A stretch of DNA of 60,000 bases from Strigamia acuminata (lineage: Eukaryota > Arthropoda > Chilopoda > Geophilomorpha > Linotaeniidae). The stretch lies in NCBI GenBank assembly GCA_949358305.1, contig OX442317.1, positions 4,904,186 through 4,964,185 on the forward strand, in the 5' to 3' direction. The notes beneath the pieces were generated by a model. The model saw only the letters and a program-made list of their open reading frames with translations, did no database searches and had not been told where the DNA came from. Both the position numbers and the translations under genes were made by a program. Shown here in pieces: positions 26,567-39,325 of this stretch; positions within the stretch are counted from its first letter, which is position 1, and each line of letters opens with the position of its first letter.

Positions 26567-29500
26567 AGTGTGGACAAAAGTTGCAAGAACAATTCACTGG
26601 TCATTTTCAAGCGACCGGTGATTTTGGAAATGGCCATTGTATTGTTGTGTGTTAATGTGTGTACACATGTGTAAAAAAATAATAATGAATTTTTGATTTT
26701 GTTGGTTTTTTTTGTCTTTAAATTTCTCTTTATTTTTTGTTGTTGTTGGTAGAATAGGACTAATGGTGTTTAACAATGTGGTAGCTGAAAATTGAACAAA
26801 AAAAGGTGCAATTTTTGTTTTGTTTTTTTTATTTTCTACAAATGGGGATTTTTGACAATGGTTTTCAAGATGGCGTCATATTGGGCATATTTTTTTTCTC
26901 TTTTTTTCTGTATAAATTTGTTATTGTTTATATATATAGTTTTCTTTTATACTCACTGTGATGATTGTTTATATATGTTGAATAATTGATGAATTTTTAT
27001 TAATTAATTATTTATTTATTTACAACAATAATGAACAATACGAACTCATGGAACTTGCAACCAAACAATTGATGTAAAAGGGCGCGCTGCTCAAGATACG
27101 CAGTACATTGTTTGTTACATTAGCATTTTTTAGCTCACGAAACCCAATAATTGATGTGATTTTGAAATTTTTCGCCATTTTTTAAATAGTCTTAAAATAA
27201 CACACATTTTCGTACTTAACAAACCATTTATGTAACGCTTACATGTCTTTGAAACAATAGTAGACAATAGTGTTTTTAGATGGGAATTTATATTGTTGCA
27301 AAAGATAAACGAAAAGAAAAAAAAATCAGAAAAAAAAATAATTCACTGAAACAATGGAAAGAAATATCAGTATTATTAAGTCATGGCGTATATTATAATA
27401 ATAATGCTCTAGTTTGATTCCAACAATGCAGTTTTCATATAATAATGCAGTGTGCTTTTTGCAACAATTAACAACTCTTTTGTAACAAATTAATATATAC
27501 ACACATACATATATAGTTAATACCGGTTAGGCTTTTCTTTTTTAATATAAAACAAACAATAAAAACAACTTTTTCTCCGAAATAAAAATAAAAGCCTAGC
27601 CCGTCCTTTTCATTTTTAAAACTTTATATTGAAATATATAAATATAGATTTTTCCAGCTCATGTTTTTGAATAAACAGACAAACCGCCATTTTTTTTTAA
27701 ATTTTAAATTTTTTTTTTTGTTTTTTTTTTTAAACCTAAAGAAATAGTAATAATAATAAAAATAATTGTTGTCATCGATTACAATAAAAGATTTTTCTAT
27801 TATCTTGAATAAAAATCGATGTTTTATTCGATGTGCACTGTTAAGAGAGTTTTATTTTAATCTCGTGTGTTCGGGGACTAGAAAGTAAGGAAACATGGCA
27901 TTAGGTGGTCGTATCCTTTTGCATATTTAATGCCGGTTCAATATGGCGTCCTGTGATGCATGTCTGGGGAGTCTCAACTGTCAACATTGGGCTTAATGCA
28001 ATCGTCTCGTGCGGTTCTCCGCAGGTAACAGCCGCCCCCGCATCCATCTGAACTTACACCCCCAAGAGACCCCCTCATCACACCGCCACCTAGTGGGACG
28101 CCGCCGGCAACTTCAAAGAGGCGCGCGAATCCGTGTCACCTCTTGTCGACATCAAAGACCCCCATTTTGGCCCCAAAGGCACCCTGCCTCCATTTTAAAA
28201 CGCTAATGAGGAGAGGTTTCCTGCTGATGAGAGTTTGCCATCCCCTCTATGACGTCATTTTCGCAGCGAATTTGCGTGTGGTGAGGCTGGACCGAATCGA
28301 GTTAGTCTTAAATCTTAATACTCTTAGAAGATGGTGGACCACCAACCACTATCAATAAAAATACACCCAATTCTTTTTTTGATTTAACACGATCAAGAAA
28401 AATAAATTTAATTCCGTTTTCACACGATTTCTTTTTATTTTTATTTTTATATACACAGTTTTTTTCTGGAACGTATGTGTAAAAATAGTATTGGACGTAT
28501 TTATTTATTTCGATTAATAATTTCATCTTAAATGACTCGATAAAGCGAATAAATCGACCAACGAAGTTTTGAAGCGGGATATAAATGTCGGCCATTTTTA
28601 TTTTTGTGCGGTACAGTTCGGGCATTGTTTAAAATATAGGAAGCAAAATAAACAACAAAATGGCGATTTATCAACGAAGCTGTGTATAGTGAAATGTCAA
28701 TTGCGTCGTGAATTAGGTTTTCAAAGGAGAAATTGTGACGATTTAATCATTCGTGATGCATGATTTTTGGAACGGTTTAGTCGCTTTTTTTCAAGCCAGT
28801 CTTCTTTTGCCATTGGGATTTATTCTGCGAGTTGGTGGAATCGTTTCCGTGGCAACACCAACGTTAGCTGAGCGTGAAAATTGGTTGGATGCTGTGTAGT
28901 CATGGAAACGGAAAAGTTTGTTCTATTTTCACGCTAGAGTGAACCTTCACTGACAGCTGCAGGCGTAGAGATTGTGATAACAAAGATCGACAGGTTTGCG
29001 TGTTGAGTTCGATTATTTGACGTCATCAAACATCAAAATCCCCACTGTCAACGTGCATAGCGGATGACGCAATCACGGAGCTCTATGAACACGAAAATGT
29101 AATCGCTCGTAACGAGTGATTTTCGAATAACAAATAGGTAAATTAACTCCTCAACGAAATACCGAATGTTTCGTGCTAATTTTAAAATCGCGGAAGGTGT
29201 TTTAATTAAAATAAAATTTATTCAGTTTAAAAGCGGAGCGGAGGTGCATCATGGGAGCGTTATGGCGGCGATTCAAACCGGAACAATTTCTAACGCATTC
29301 CACTTCACCCAGCCAATGCTCAAACATAAATCTTCAGATCCCATTTAATCCCGAAATTTGTGGTATAATCGTGAGGTGAGTTTGTGCGAGTTAAACAATA
29401 AATAAACTGACGAATTTTCTTCTTTTTTCCCGGTCCGGAAAAAATTTTAGGCCTAACGTGCGGATTTGGAACGAGCGAGCAAACGTGAGACACCATTTTG

Positions 29501-30470
29501 TCCTAAGCTCTTCCCAAGTGACCAATTAATTGGAGAATGGCCGAGTTAATTAACAATAGACTGACCAAAATGAAACACAGCTGTTGATGTAATTAATCCG
29601 TCGCTTTAATCCTGCAGCGCCCACCGTGTTCCCCGACTCGGATTGGCGCCATTATCAACGTTTATTGACCACACAAAAGGTAGGAAATTCAGCAAGAATT
29701 ATAAAATTACGAAATGCACACATTTTGTCGCTGTTTAATTGACAAAGTTTGGGTATTCCAGGTGATTTTAACGGTTTAAGATCGAGTTATTTAAAATGTT
29801 AGTTTAGAGTTTTGCCGCTGCGCGCCAGCACCGTCCGACTGCAGCGCGAGGGCAATTATTAAATGACGTCGGAGATTGAATTTTTGATTGTCAGTTTGGT
29901 TTTATTGGATCCTCTTTTCTTGGGTTTGGAGTGAAAAAGGGTGGAGGGAAGTTGTTTGTTGATGCGTGGGAGAGAGAGGAAAATCCCTAGTGACATGGGC
30001 GCCGTTTTGGCAGACAGGAAGTAGACAAAAACAATGAAAGGGAATGTGTTGTTTGGTTGTTTTCCCAGTCTGATGCAATATAGTGAGGGTTGGCATCAAG
30101 TGTTTGTTTGATGCTTTGTTTGCTGCTCGGATTGTGTGTTGCTAAGAGATTTGTTGAATGCTTTAGTTGTCCAAAAACTGTTGTGTTGAGCGATTTTTGC
30201 ATTAAAGATTGATGTTGTCATTACAATATTCATGATGATGTAGGTGGGGTTTTTTTTTTTTTTTTTGCTATTTGATGTGTTTTCTTGTTTTATTTATTCA
30301 TTTGATGTTTTCTTGGGTTGGAATGAGCACATGTGGTTAAGAATATGGATGGTGGTTGCAGGGAATTGTGGGAAAACGAGTAATGAAGTTAAAAATAGGG
30401 TTGCCAGATTGCAGTTTTGTTATAGGGGTTATCGAAAATGGATGAATTGTTAGGGCTGAGGGATAGAATT
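26567..30470. other. ANKS1 3' flank, no supported gene
   Basis: AT-rich DNA downstream of ANKS1. The first canonical AATAAA on + is at about 27559, with more at 27783 and 27811, so the 3' UTR could be about 1 kb or end at a non-canonical site. A proline-rich open stretch occurs at 28020-28200. A GTGGCATCATGGGAG/ATGGCGGCG patch around 29245-29270 looks promoter-like but has no gene after it that I can read. Confidence 0.5.
28020..28200 (+). other. Proline/threonine-rich open stretch, possible exon
   Basis: After CTCCGCAG, one frame reads QPPPHPSELTPPRDP and then LITPPPSGTPPATSK without stop, with GC-rich codons unlike the surrounding DNA. ANKS1 proteins have a basic, proline-containing C-terminal tail, so an alternative terminal exon is conceivable, but frame and donor cannot be tied to exon 17. 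Chance is also possible. Confidence 0.2.
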
Positions 30471-30481
30471 TTACTTTTTAG

Positions 30482-30971
30482 TAAAATTCTTTGGTTGAAA
30501 AATTCAATTTTTGGCTCAACAATTCAATTTTTGGTTCAACAATTCAATTTTTAGCTCAACAATTCAATTTTTGGCTTAAAAATTCAATTCTTGACTTAAA
30601 AATCCAATTTTTGGTTTAAAAATTTAATTTTTGGTTTAAAAATTTAATTTTTGGTTTAAAAATTTAATTTTTGGTTTAAAAATTTAATTTTTGGTTTAAA
30701 AATTTAATTTTTGGTTTAAAAATTTAATTTTTGGTTTAAAAATTTAATTTTTGGTTTAAAAATTTAATTTTTGGTTTAAAAATTTAATTCTTGACTTAAA
30801 AATCTAATTTTTGGCTTAAAAATTTAATTTTTGGTTTAAAAATTCAATTTTTGGCTTAAAAATTCAATTTTTGGCTTAAAAATTTAATTTTTGGTTTAAA
30901 AATTCAATTTTTGGCTTAAAAATTCAATTTTTGGCTTAAAAATTCAATTTTTGGCTTAAAAATTCAATTTT
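30482..30971 (+). repeat. 20-bp tandem repeat (AAAAATTTAATTTTTGGTTT)
   Basis: About 24 units of 20 bp. The central ones are identical, with variants CAATT/GGCTT at both edges. Unrelated in sequence to the other two 20-bp arrays, though the period is the same. Confidence 0.9.
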
Positions 30972-31507
30972 AGCATTATTTTTATCAAATAAATCTGAAT
31001 TTGTTACTGAATGTTTGAATTTTCCAATAATCAATTTGTTTTTAGTGTTTTTTACCCGAGTAGTCACTTAAGTACTGTATATAGGACAATAATACATCCT
31101 GATTGATCTTTAAATGGACAAGTGGACAGGTGCAAGACGATTAAATAAATTCCATTTGTGAATATGTCTGGCAGCCCTATTAAATTATAGGTTCAATTTA
31201 TATAAAAAGTATAATTTGTGATTTTTATTTATCAGTTTGTTGTTGGTGACTTATCTAAATTTTTTTCCGTCGTTTATGGACAGTTGGAAATAACTGTTTT
31301 TAATGAAGACAATTAACTGCTGTATATTGATTCGTTAAGAATAACATTCTGATCGAATTCCAAATATTTAAAATACAAATTCACGGTGTGTGCGCGCGCT
31401 ACCTGGTGAATGATATTAAAAACACATTTCTCGGGATTTTTTTTTTGTTAGAAAAATAAATTGTACAAAAACTCTAATCTTTCTTTCATTTCCCTAAAAA
31501 TTTAATC

Positions 31508-31544
<37 letters not shown>

Positions 31545-34500
31545 TTATTCTTTTATATTCAAAACATTTTTCTAATATTTCCCTCCAACTTTTCCCATAA
31601 CTCAGCGCATTAATTCAATTTCTTCCTCCGAGTGAAAAATCAATTTACCTGAAATTGAATCGAAGAGCGAATTCTTCCGCTCCAATCACTAATGACCAAA
31701 GAAATTAAAACTAATGACTTCATCGTCCAACTCGAGCAAAACCCAATAACAAACGCGACTCGTCGTGCATCCCAACATCGAGCAAACAAACCACAATCGA
31801 GATACACGACGCCATTGTCTCCCAAAAGAAGAAGAAGAGAGATTGAAGGGATGCAGTGCGAGTGGGAAGCGAGTGAAAATCAAATTCCATTTGGTTTGAA
31901 CAGACGTCAGGTGGTGTTGGTCGTTCGTCATGCGGCGAAGGGCGGGGGCGGGTGCGTGGGTGTGGGTGGGTAGAGAAGAGAGAAGTAGCGGGGTGGGGGG
32001 TGGTGGGACGTCGCGGGGAGGGGGAGTGCGTCGGCTTTTCATTCGTCGCTCGACTGGTTCCGTGTAAGGGAAGGGAATATAACTGATGACGGGGGTCTGA
32101 ACCGTTCTTCGCGGGTTCAGTTTACTGGAATAATCTGGAATTGTGACTCACTGAAATGGGAGGGGGGATCTGCATTTCGATTAAATGCCCCACCCGCCCC
32201 TCCCCACTCTAGTTTTCAATACCCCTCCCTCGCTCGCTGCCAGTGCTCGTCTTTCTCTTTCTCTTAACTCCCCCCAATCTCCTTTTCTGGACTTGTTAGT
32301 TGCCCGGATGTCTGTCTTTTGCTCGTTTCCGCTGCCCTAAGTGCGCATGCGTCGCGTTGGATTTTGCATTCACCTTGATTTCGACCTTTGGGTTTATCCT
32401 TCGGGGGTCTGGCTTCCCAGGGGGTAGGTAATGTGCTTAATAAATTCGCCTCCAGGGGCTGCGAGGTGGAAGGGAACTTGATTTCTTGTGTTATTAGTAA
32501 TTTCCAAATCCAATCACTGCTCCCTTAGGGTACAAATCAGCCAATCAGATTAGCCCTGGGGGGTTAATAATCGCATTGTTGCAGTTGTTGTTGTAATGCA
32601 ATAAAAGGATATGTATTTTTGCACTGTTGGCAGCTGCGAGCTTCCGTAGTTTTGCACTTTTTGTGAAAAAATATTTTTCAAAAAATTGAGTTGTAATCGT
32701 CAAATGTTAATGGAGTGAAAGTTTGCCCGGCCCAATTTGTTCCACGTCCGCCCGATGCAATTTGTTCCGTGTGCCCGATATTCTACATTGTTGATACGCT
32801 ATTATCAGTGCATTTATCGCTGTTGATCGCGCTCTTTTATATTTCATGGCCTGCCAGTCGTCGCTATCTGATTTGGGGTTTTGAATGCGCGCGAACGGTG
32901 ACAGGTTTCTCAAGTCTATATTACTTTGTGGTGTTTGCATAACATTCATGCACGCTGCGCGCCAAGTTGCAGAATAATATTAAGAAAGAAAAGAAGACGC
33001 AAAAAAATGCCGTTACAAATGTTATTTTGGAGTATCGTGGGCTTTATTAAACGAATTAATTAATTTTTTAATGTAACAATGTATACTTTAAGAATTAAGA
33101 ATAACGGTGGTGATTGAAGCGTGCTAATGAGTGAACAGTGAGCGCAAACATAGGTGAGTTTAGTAATTGGATTAGATTGAAAAATAGCCGGCGCGCTGTG
33201 CAGCGTCACAAAGCGGGCTGCAAAGGGGTTAGTGCCTCGTTTCTATTGAGAATCGATCAAGTTGTCTATTAGTCGGTGGTTGGAGTGCGAGCTGCATGTC
33301 ATGCTGGCCTCTCGAGCCGCCCCCGCTTCTGGGTTCGAGTGGCGCCTGGGGGCGACTTTTTTGATAATTCACTCGGTGTGTGTCTATTGACTAAACAGTC
33401 GAAAGGTCACGAGTGGAGTGGGGCAGGCAATAGACGCGCGCGCTCTCGTCTTGTTTGACGAAGCGAAGGGGAGAAAGAAAAGAGAGAAAAATTTGAAAAA
33501 AGTTTTTGTCGTTTTTTTTTAAAATTTATTTATTTCTGTTTATAATTTCCGCCATTTTTGCGTTTTGATTGGAAATTGTTTTTGGCAGACGCATCCGTTC
33601 CCAGGAGCGTCTCTCTCTCTGTCTCTCTTGTTTTGAACCTGAAATGGGGGAAATGGAGAGGTAGGTGGCGAGGGGTGGGTCAGTGATTCCTTTGGGTGGC
33701 AGATGGGGCTAGCAGCTGGTTGCACAGGTGAGCTGATTTCAAGCTTGACTGCAACGCCTCCACGGTGACAGCAGGGGGAGCTGCGTCGAGGGTGAGGTTG
33801 TCTTTAAGATGTCTGACACACCCCGACCTCTTTTCCGCCTTTCTCGCTTTTTCTTTCATCCCCACCCACATATGCAAATGAGAGCGGACAAGTTGGATGC
33901 GGTTGGCATGGCAACGGTTGCCGGGGAGATGTTTTTGCGAGGGAAAGACGCGTTGGAGTAAAAGGAGGCTGGTGTAAATTGCGCGCGTTCGTTTTTGGTT
34001 TGCCCGCCCCACCTGCGAAGCGAAATTGGTGCGTCTTTGGTGGTGGGGCTCGGTGGGGCTTCTGGGTCAGCGAGTTTGTTGCAGAAAAGGGAAGACGACG
34101 GGGATGTGGGGGGGACGGTTGTTTGTTATCTGGCGTTGCGCGTTCGTCTCACGCATTAATGCTTCATGTACCTTGTTTGTAATTAGATTGCTCGAGAGAC
34201 GCTGGGAAGTGGGGGGTGTGGGGTGGGGGGTGTTGAGTTAATTTTGGTTGGAGGAAGGCACCCCTTGTTTGGTGGACATGGGGACGCGTGGGGGTGGAAA
34301 ATTTTAAGAAGGTATCGAATTGAGATTAGGAGTAAGGAACGCGCACAATAGCATGACATTAACGCCTCATATATTTTTGATCGCGAGCCGATAGCTTTGC
34401 CCCGAGGCGTCAACTTGTACACGGGTTTCGAGGCGTTTTGTTGGACTTACTCCTTGAAGAGAGACGCACGCGTCTTTCGGGAAGAGCAAGAAGATGGTGA

Positions 34501-34620
34501 TTGGGAAGATGAGGATGAGGATGTGTTCGTGGTTGGTTCGAGAGGTGGGTTTTCGAATGTTAAAGGTATTTTGTTTGTTTTTTTTTTATTTATGTTGAGT
34601 GCAAGGATCGATGTGGGAAT
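30972..34620. other. Intergenic, partly GC-rich, no supported gene
   Basis: Contains an A30 tract (31510-31540) and GC-rich DNA at 31900-32350 and 33200-34300 with CpG-containing motifs such as GTGCGCATGCG (about 32340). CATTGTTG occurs at 32574 and 32786. Open frames here have no recognisable domain. Confidence 0.5.
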
Positions 34621-35145
34621 TTTGGCGAAAAAAAATTTTTTTTAGACAATTTAAGCGAAAAAAAAAATTTTAGACAATATTATTCTGCCAAAAAAAAATT
34701 TTTTTAGACGAATTTTTGTCTAAAAAAATTTTGTTTCGACAAATTTTGGGCGAAAAAGATTTTTTTAGACAAAATTCCGGCAAAAAAAAATTTTTTTAGA
34801 CATTGTTCGGCCGAAAAAAAAATATTTTAGGCTAATTTTGGGCGAAAGAAGATTTTTTTTAGTCAAATTTTGGGCGAAAAAAATTTTTTTAGACAAAATT
34901 CTGCCGAAAAAAATTTTTTTAGACAATATTCGGCCGAAAAAAAAATATTTTAGGCAAATTTTGGGCGAAAAAAAATTTTTTTAGACAAATTTTAGCCGAA
35001 AAATTTATTTTGTCTAAAATCTGGCAAAAATATTTTTTTTAGACTAAATTCTGCGGAAAAAAATATTTCCAGACAAATTGACGCGTGGGAAAAAAAAATT
35101 TTCCAGACAAATTTTGGGCGGAAATATTTTTTTTCGCTCGTAATT
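34621..35145. repeat. Irregular 35-45-bp repeat (TTTTTTAGACAAATTTTGGG)
   Basis: About 13 copies of a degenerate unit built from GACAAATT(T/C)TG(G/C)GCGAAAAAAA and a T tract. Units vary in length because of the homopolymers. No gene. Confidence 0.8.
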
Positions 35146-37193
35146 TTCATCCCGTAAATGGTCATCACTCGGTATAAATTCGTAAAAGCTATCAGTTGGA
35201 CTTTTGAACGACAAGGGGCCGTTTTTGGGCCTTTTTCAGACGGTGGGGCGGGGCATCGTGGCCGGCCAAGGAGGAGAAATTGGCGTTTCATGGTCGGTGT
35301 GCGGTGCTCTGTCAGCCGCCGTGCGTTTTCTGTTTGATTAAGCAGCAAAATTTACTCTGCTCACTGCACTGTGGCTGATGGCGGCCGTCCTATAAGATGG
35401 CTGAGCGAACCGCCTGATCCTGTCATAAGCCTAGCATATAGGGCGGCGCCCACGCAAAACTTGCCCGTCTCTTTTGCTTTCTCGTTCCGCCTCGAGTGCA
35501 GTTTTCGCCCGTACACGCCTCGCTCCATCCGCCGTGCTTTTCTTCCGTGGTTCGCAATATTTTTTTTTTATTTCTCCTTTTAACGACAATTTGATTTCAC
35601 GTTGATGCGAAAAAAAAGTTTCCATTTTTTTTCTCCACTTTTAATTCGGATTAATGTGTGTAGGGTTGTGTGGAACAGGTAAGTGTGATTTTAATCTCGG
35701 GTTAGTACGGGGTTAATGCGAGTGTGTGGGTGTTTTTTAAATATCTTAGCTTTTATTGCATGACAAACGTCTCTTTTCGTTTGAAAATTAAATTTTTTAA
35801 AAGCGTCATTGCGGAGTTTGCGAGTGTTTTTAATTCGGTTTTGTTTGATGTTAGATTTTCCGGGCGCCCGCAACGTTTTTTAAGCTTGTTTTGATGATTG
35901 ATGGCAATTGCTATCTGTTGGCCATTGTTGATGCAGTTTGGCCATTCCACTGCCCCCTAGTGTGTGATAACCCCACGTTTACGCCGAGATTTATATGCAA
36001 TAATAGAAGACTGCGTTCCTTCACATATATGCACGTGATGCGCGTTGGTGCGTCCACGATAAGCACGGACGCAGTTAAACGCGATCTTTTGCCCTTGCTC
36101 GTACGTCATTCGCGAGGGAAGTGGACATTAACTCGCGGAACAAATATAATAATAGTAATGTGGAGAGTGACAGTGGGAAGTTTAGAAAGAAAAATTCTAT
36201 TTTTTATTTTTTTTTGTATTTGTTTCGTTTATGTGACACAGGTGCGTTTAATGATTACATCGGACATTTTCTCACCCCCCGTCCGTTGGGATTGCGAGGG
36301 GAAAAGGCAATAAGTGTCGGGTTAACCCCGGGTTGGTGTGGTTAACCCCAGGTAAAACGAAACGCGGGTATTTTGTAACAACACACCGTAAATTGACGCC
36401 ATTTAATTGAAATTTCCGTTCTGTTTTGCATCAATTTGCAACAATTTCATTTTTTTTTAAAAAATATTTTTTTTTTAAATTTTTGGAAATTTAAAAAGAA
36501 AAAAAAAGGAAAGAAGAGAAAAGGAAACGAGTGCGTTTGTACACGCCCTGGCGTATAATTGACTGCGGTAATAAGCCAAAATATATTGCCAATTAAGTCT
36601 TGTAGGCTACAGCTGGCAGTGCACACAGCGCCCCCTTTTCTCGTTGCAACCCACACCCACGCGTGTTCACCCTCATTGTTAATAAAGACATGATGGCGTC
36701 GGACAAACGCCACGTGAGACCCCACCCTCTATTAGCAAGTGAAATAGACGGGCTCGATTAGGGACTGTGAACGTATTACCACCACTTGTGGGCCATGATT
36801 GGTTTCCACGGTGACAGCAGGACGCCATTTATCAGGTGGCGCGACCAAGTGATGTATTGTTGATTGATGTAAATCGGGTTGGTTTGATTTGTCGTTTATA
36901 TTTGCTTTTTGGCGGGGGAATAAGTTGAGTTTGTGCATGTATATATATAACGAGCGTGTGTGCGTTTGATGTGCGGATTGGGAAATGGGTAAACGTGGCG
37001 TTGCTGTGGTAATTTGAAGCTGGTTGCTAATAGCAACGAGTTTTACATTTTATCTGATATTTTTCTCTGTGGCGCGCTGCTTTGCGTCCTCCATTTTGGC
37101 TCGTATTTGTAATTTATAGTTTAATATTTCATTCGCATTCGCCCGTACCCTCTCCCCCGCGTCTTGGGGGTGGAGGGAACGCGCGCGTTCCAA

Positions 37194-37550
37194 ATGGCCA
37201 TCCTTTTCCAACTTGTACTTAGCTTAATGTTGTGGAAGAGCGTTCTGGGCGCGCGCGATAGCAAATACAGCAATAACGGGACCAAATTGCCCGCCTCGTG
37301 CTGCACCAAACTGGAGGACGCGGTGAGAGAGACGAAACGAACGCGGGGTTGCAACGCGGACGTGAGTGAGACGCCCGCCCGCGCCTCTGTATGCTGCGTG
37401 CTGCGTTGCGATGTTGTGCGCGGACTGCGAGTGTTCGGGCATAATGAGGCCAAAGCAAAGAAAGTTGGCAATTCGCGCGAGCCCCGAACGGAATGTGCAA
37501 TGTGTCATAATGGACGGGCAAATGGTCGGAAAAAGCGACGCGAATTTTAA
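37194..37550 (+). CDS. Doubtful small secreted-protein ORF
   Basis: From the ATG at 37194 (context CCAAATGGCC) the frame begins MAILFQLVLSLMLWKSVLGA, which reads like a signal peptide, followed by about 99 residues with several Cys (SCCTKLE, SVCCVLRC, CAMC). Opposite-strand frames of equal length overlap it, the region is GC-rich and no family is recognised. It may well be chance. Confidence 0.15.
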   Translation: MAILFQLVLSLMLWKSVLGARDSKYSNNGTKLPASCCTKLEDAVRETKRTRGCNADVSETPARASVCCVLRCDVVRGLRVFGHNEAKAKKVGNSREPRTECAMCHNGRANGRKKRREF

Positions 37551-39289
37551 GGAACGGACAAACGAAAAACAGTAAAACGTAAAAAAAAATATTCTAAAGG
37601 GATCTTGAATTATCGCCAACGTCTACACCGCCCAATTACATCTCCACGACTTGTTTAGCAGTGAAGCTCCGGGGGCAGCACACGCCAAACCAAATGCAAA
37701 TGAAAAGTGGATTAATATTGATGAGATTGAAACACGATTTGCGAGTTTTAATAATTTTTCTAACCAAATAAACGCTTGCCAATTGTATTTAACCCCACGT
37801 GCACTGGTGCAACTCGGCGAAGCCCTCCCACCCCCCAGATGCCATGTCAATTTGCATCAATTGATTCAGCGCGAGGGGGAGAATGGGAGACGCGGAGGAG
37901 GAGAGAATAAATGATGATATCAGTGACACCTCCCCCTTTCTCCTCTCACACTTGCCACCCTACTCCACCCACATGCAAATTAGCCAAGGGCGGGACCCCA
38001 TAATCCTCTCTGCCGTTTGGTGTATCGTGAACTACAGCTGGCCCCAGGATTAGTCGCAACCCCCGTTTTCTCGCCGCACTCCCACACATCTCGCGCCGTT
38101 GCCCTGGCGACGCGATTGCGATCTATAACGAGGCATCAAAGGTTGGCACGGATTACACTTACAAATATTGACAGTTCGCGTTTTGCGGGGGTCTAAAATA
38201 TGTCTAGACCGCTTTTTTTTAGGCGTTTTGAGGCGGGGTTTGCGGAGTGATTGGTAGGAGGAGTTTTTAGAGTGTGGGGGGTTCCTCGAATCGTCGGGGG
38301 TATTGTGGAACGAGATGTGTCGAGTGGAGGGGGAAGGAGAATATTTTTTTTTTTTTTTTGGGTTGCACCTTGAGACGTCGTTCCCGCCACACCCACAAAG
38401 TGTGCCCCGTAGCGTGAAATGCGTACGCCCGTTCTCACCCCCGACCACGCCCCTTTGCGAACGCTGCGTCGTCTCTCTTCATCGGTGTGGAAAGCGGACC
38501 CGACAATGCTCGACAATGGGTGATGGAGCAGCTGCAAGAAAGGGGGGGAGAGGGCACCATTGTTAGTAACCGAGATGGTGACGACCAAAGATGTTCTTGG
38601 TTTCCATGACGACGGACGCGGCTCGCGCCCGGGTGTCACCTTTGTTGGGACGCGGCGGGGGTCGTTGGCTACCGTTCCCCCACCCCGTTTTTACAAACGT
38701 TTTCCCCCCGGGGACCCCCTTCTCTCTTTCCTGTGTCGGCGTTTTAGACACGATGACCAACGACGCGATGGCTGGGAGACGGAAGGCAGGTCAAGCGTTT
38801 CCCGACGTTTTGAAACGCGGAATCCACTTGGAGGTATTGGGGGGTTGCTACCTTAGTCGTGTTACCCTCTTGAGTGAAGTGGCCGCCAATGGAGGAGCCA
38901 TTTTGAATGGTTCTTGTTGGTACATGGCCCCCCTGCCATCTTTTTTTCGGGGTCGCCGTCTTTGATCTCCTTCAACCTGTTCACCTGTGGACAGGTGGTG
39001 GAGTGGGTTGTTTGGTGCGGATTGTTGTTTGGAGTTGTATTGTTACAGATACGGTGCTGGGTTAATGAAGAAAGTGCAGAGGAGAGAGAAGGAGAGAAAT
39101 TGGAGTGCAGTGCGAGATTTTGGGAGGTTTGAACGAGAGTTTAAAGGGCTGCGAACAATCGGACAAAGACTGGAGTTGTTTAGTGTCGGTAAATTGTCGT
39201 TGAAACTCCGACAGAGAGTGTTACTTGCACAATGCCTCATAGAGTTCAGAAATAAACTGCGAAAACAAAGAAAACGATGTAAAATTTGC

Positions 39290-39325
39290 TCGACTTTCCG
39301 GTAAAGTAAATATGAAATTTCAAGC
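39290..39325 (+). repeat. TTTCCGGTAAAGTAAATATG element, copy 2
   Basis: About 35 bases identical to the core of the copy at 76-118, with unrelated flanks on the left (TTTGCTCGA) and right (GAGCGGCT). Confidence 0.6.

Noticed and set aside
30482-30971. Regular short repeats resembling a CRISPR array
   Set aside because: Units are contiguous 20-bp copies with no unique spacers, in a eukaryotic intergenic region.
38193-38965. Several 90-150-residue ORFs on both strands
   Set aside because: GC-rich stretch with few stops; overlapping frames, no domains, low-complexity composition.
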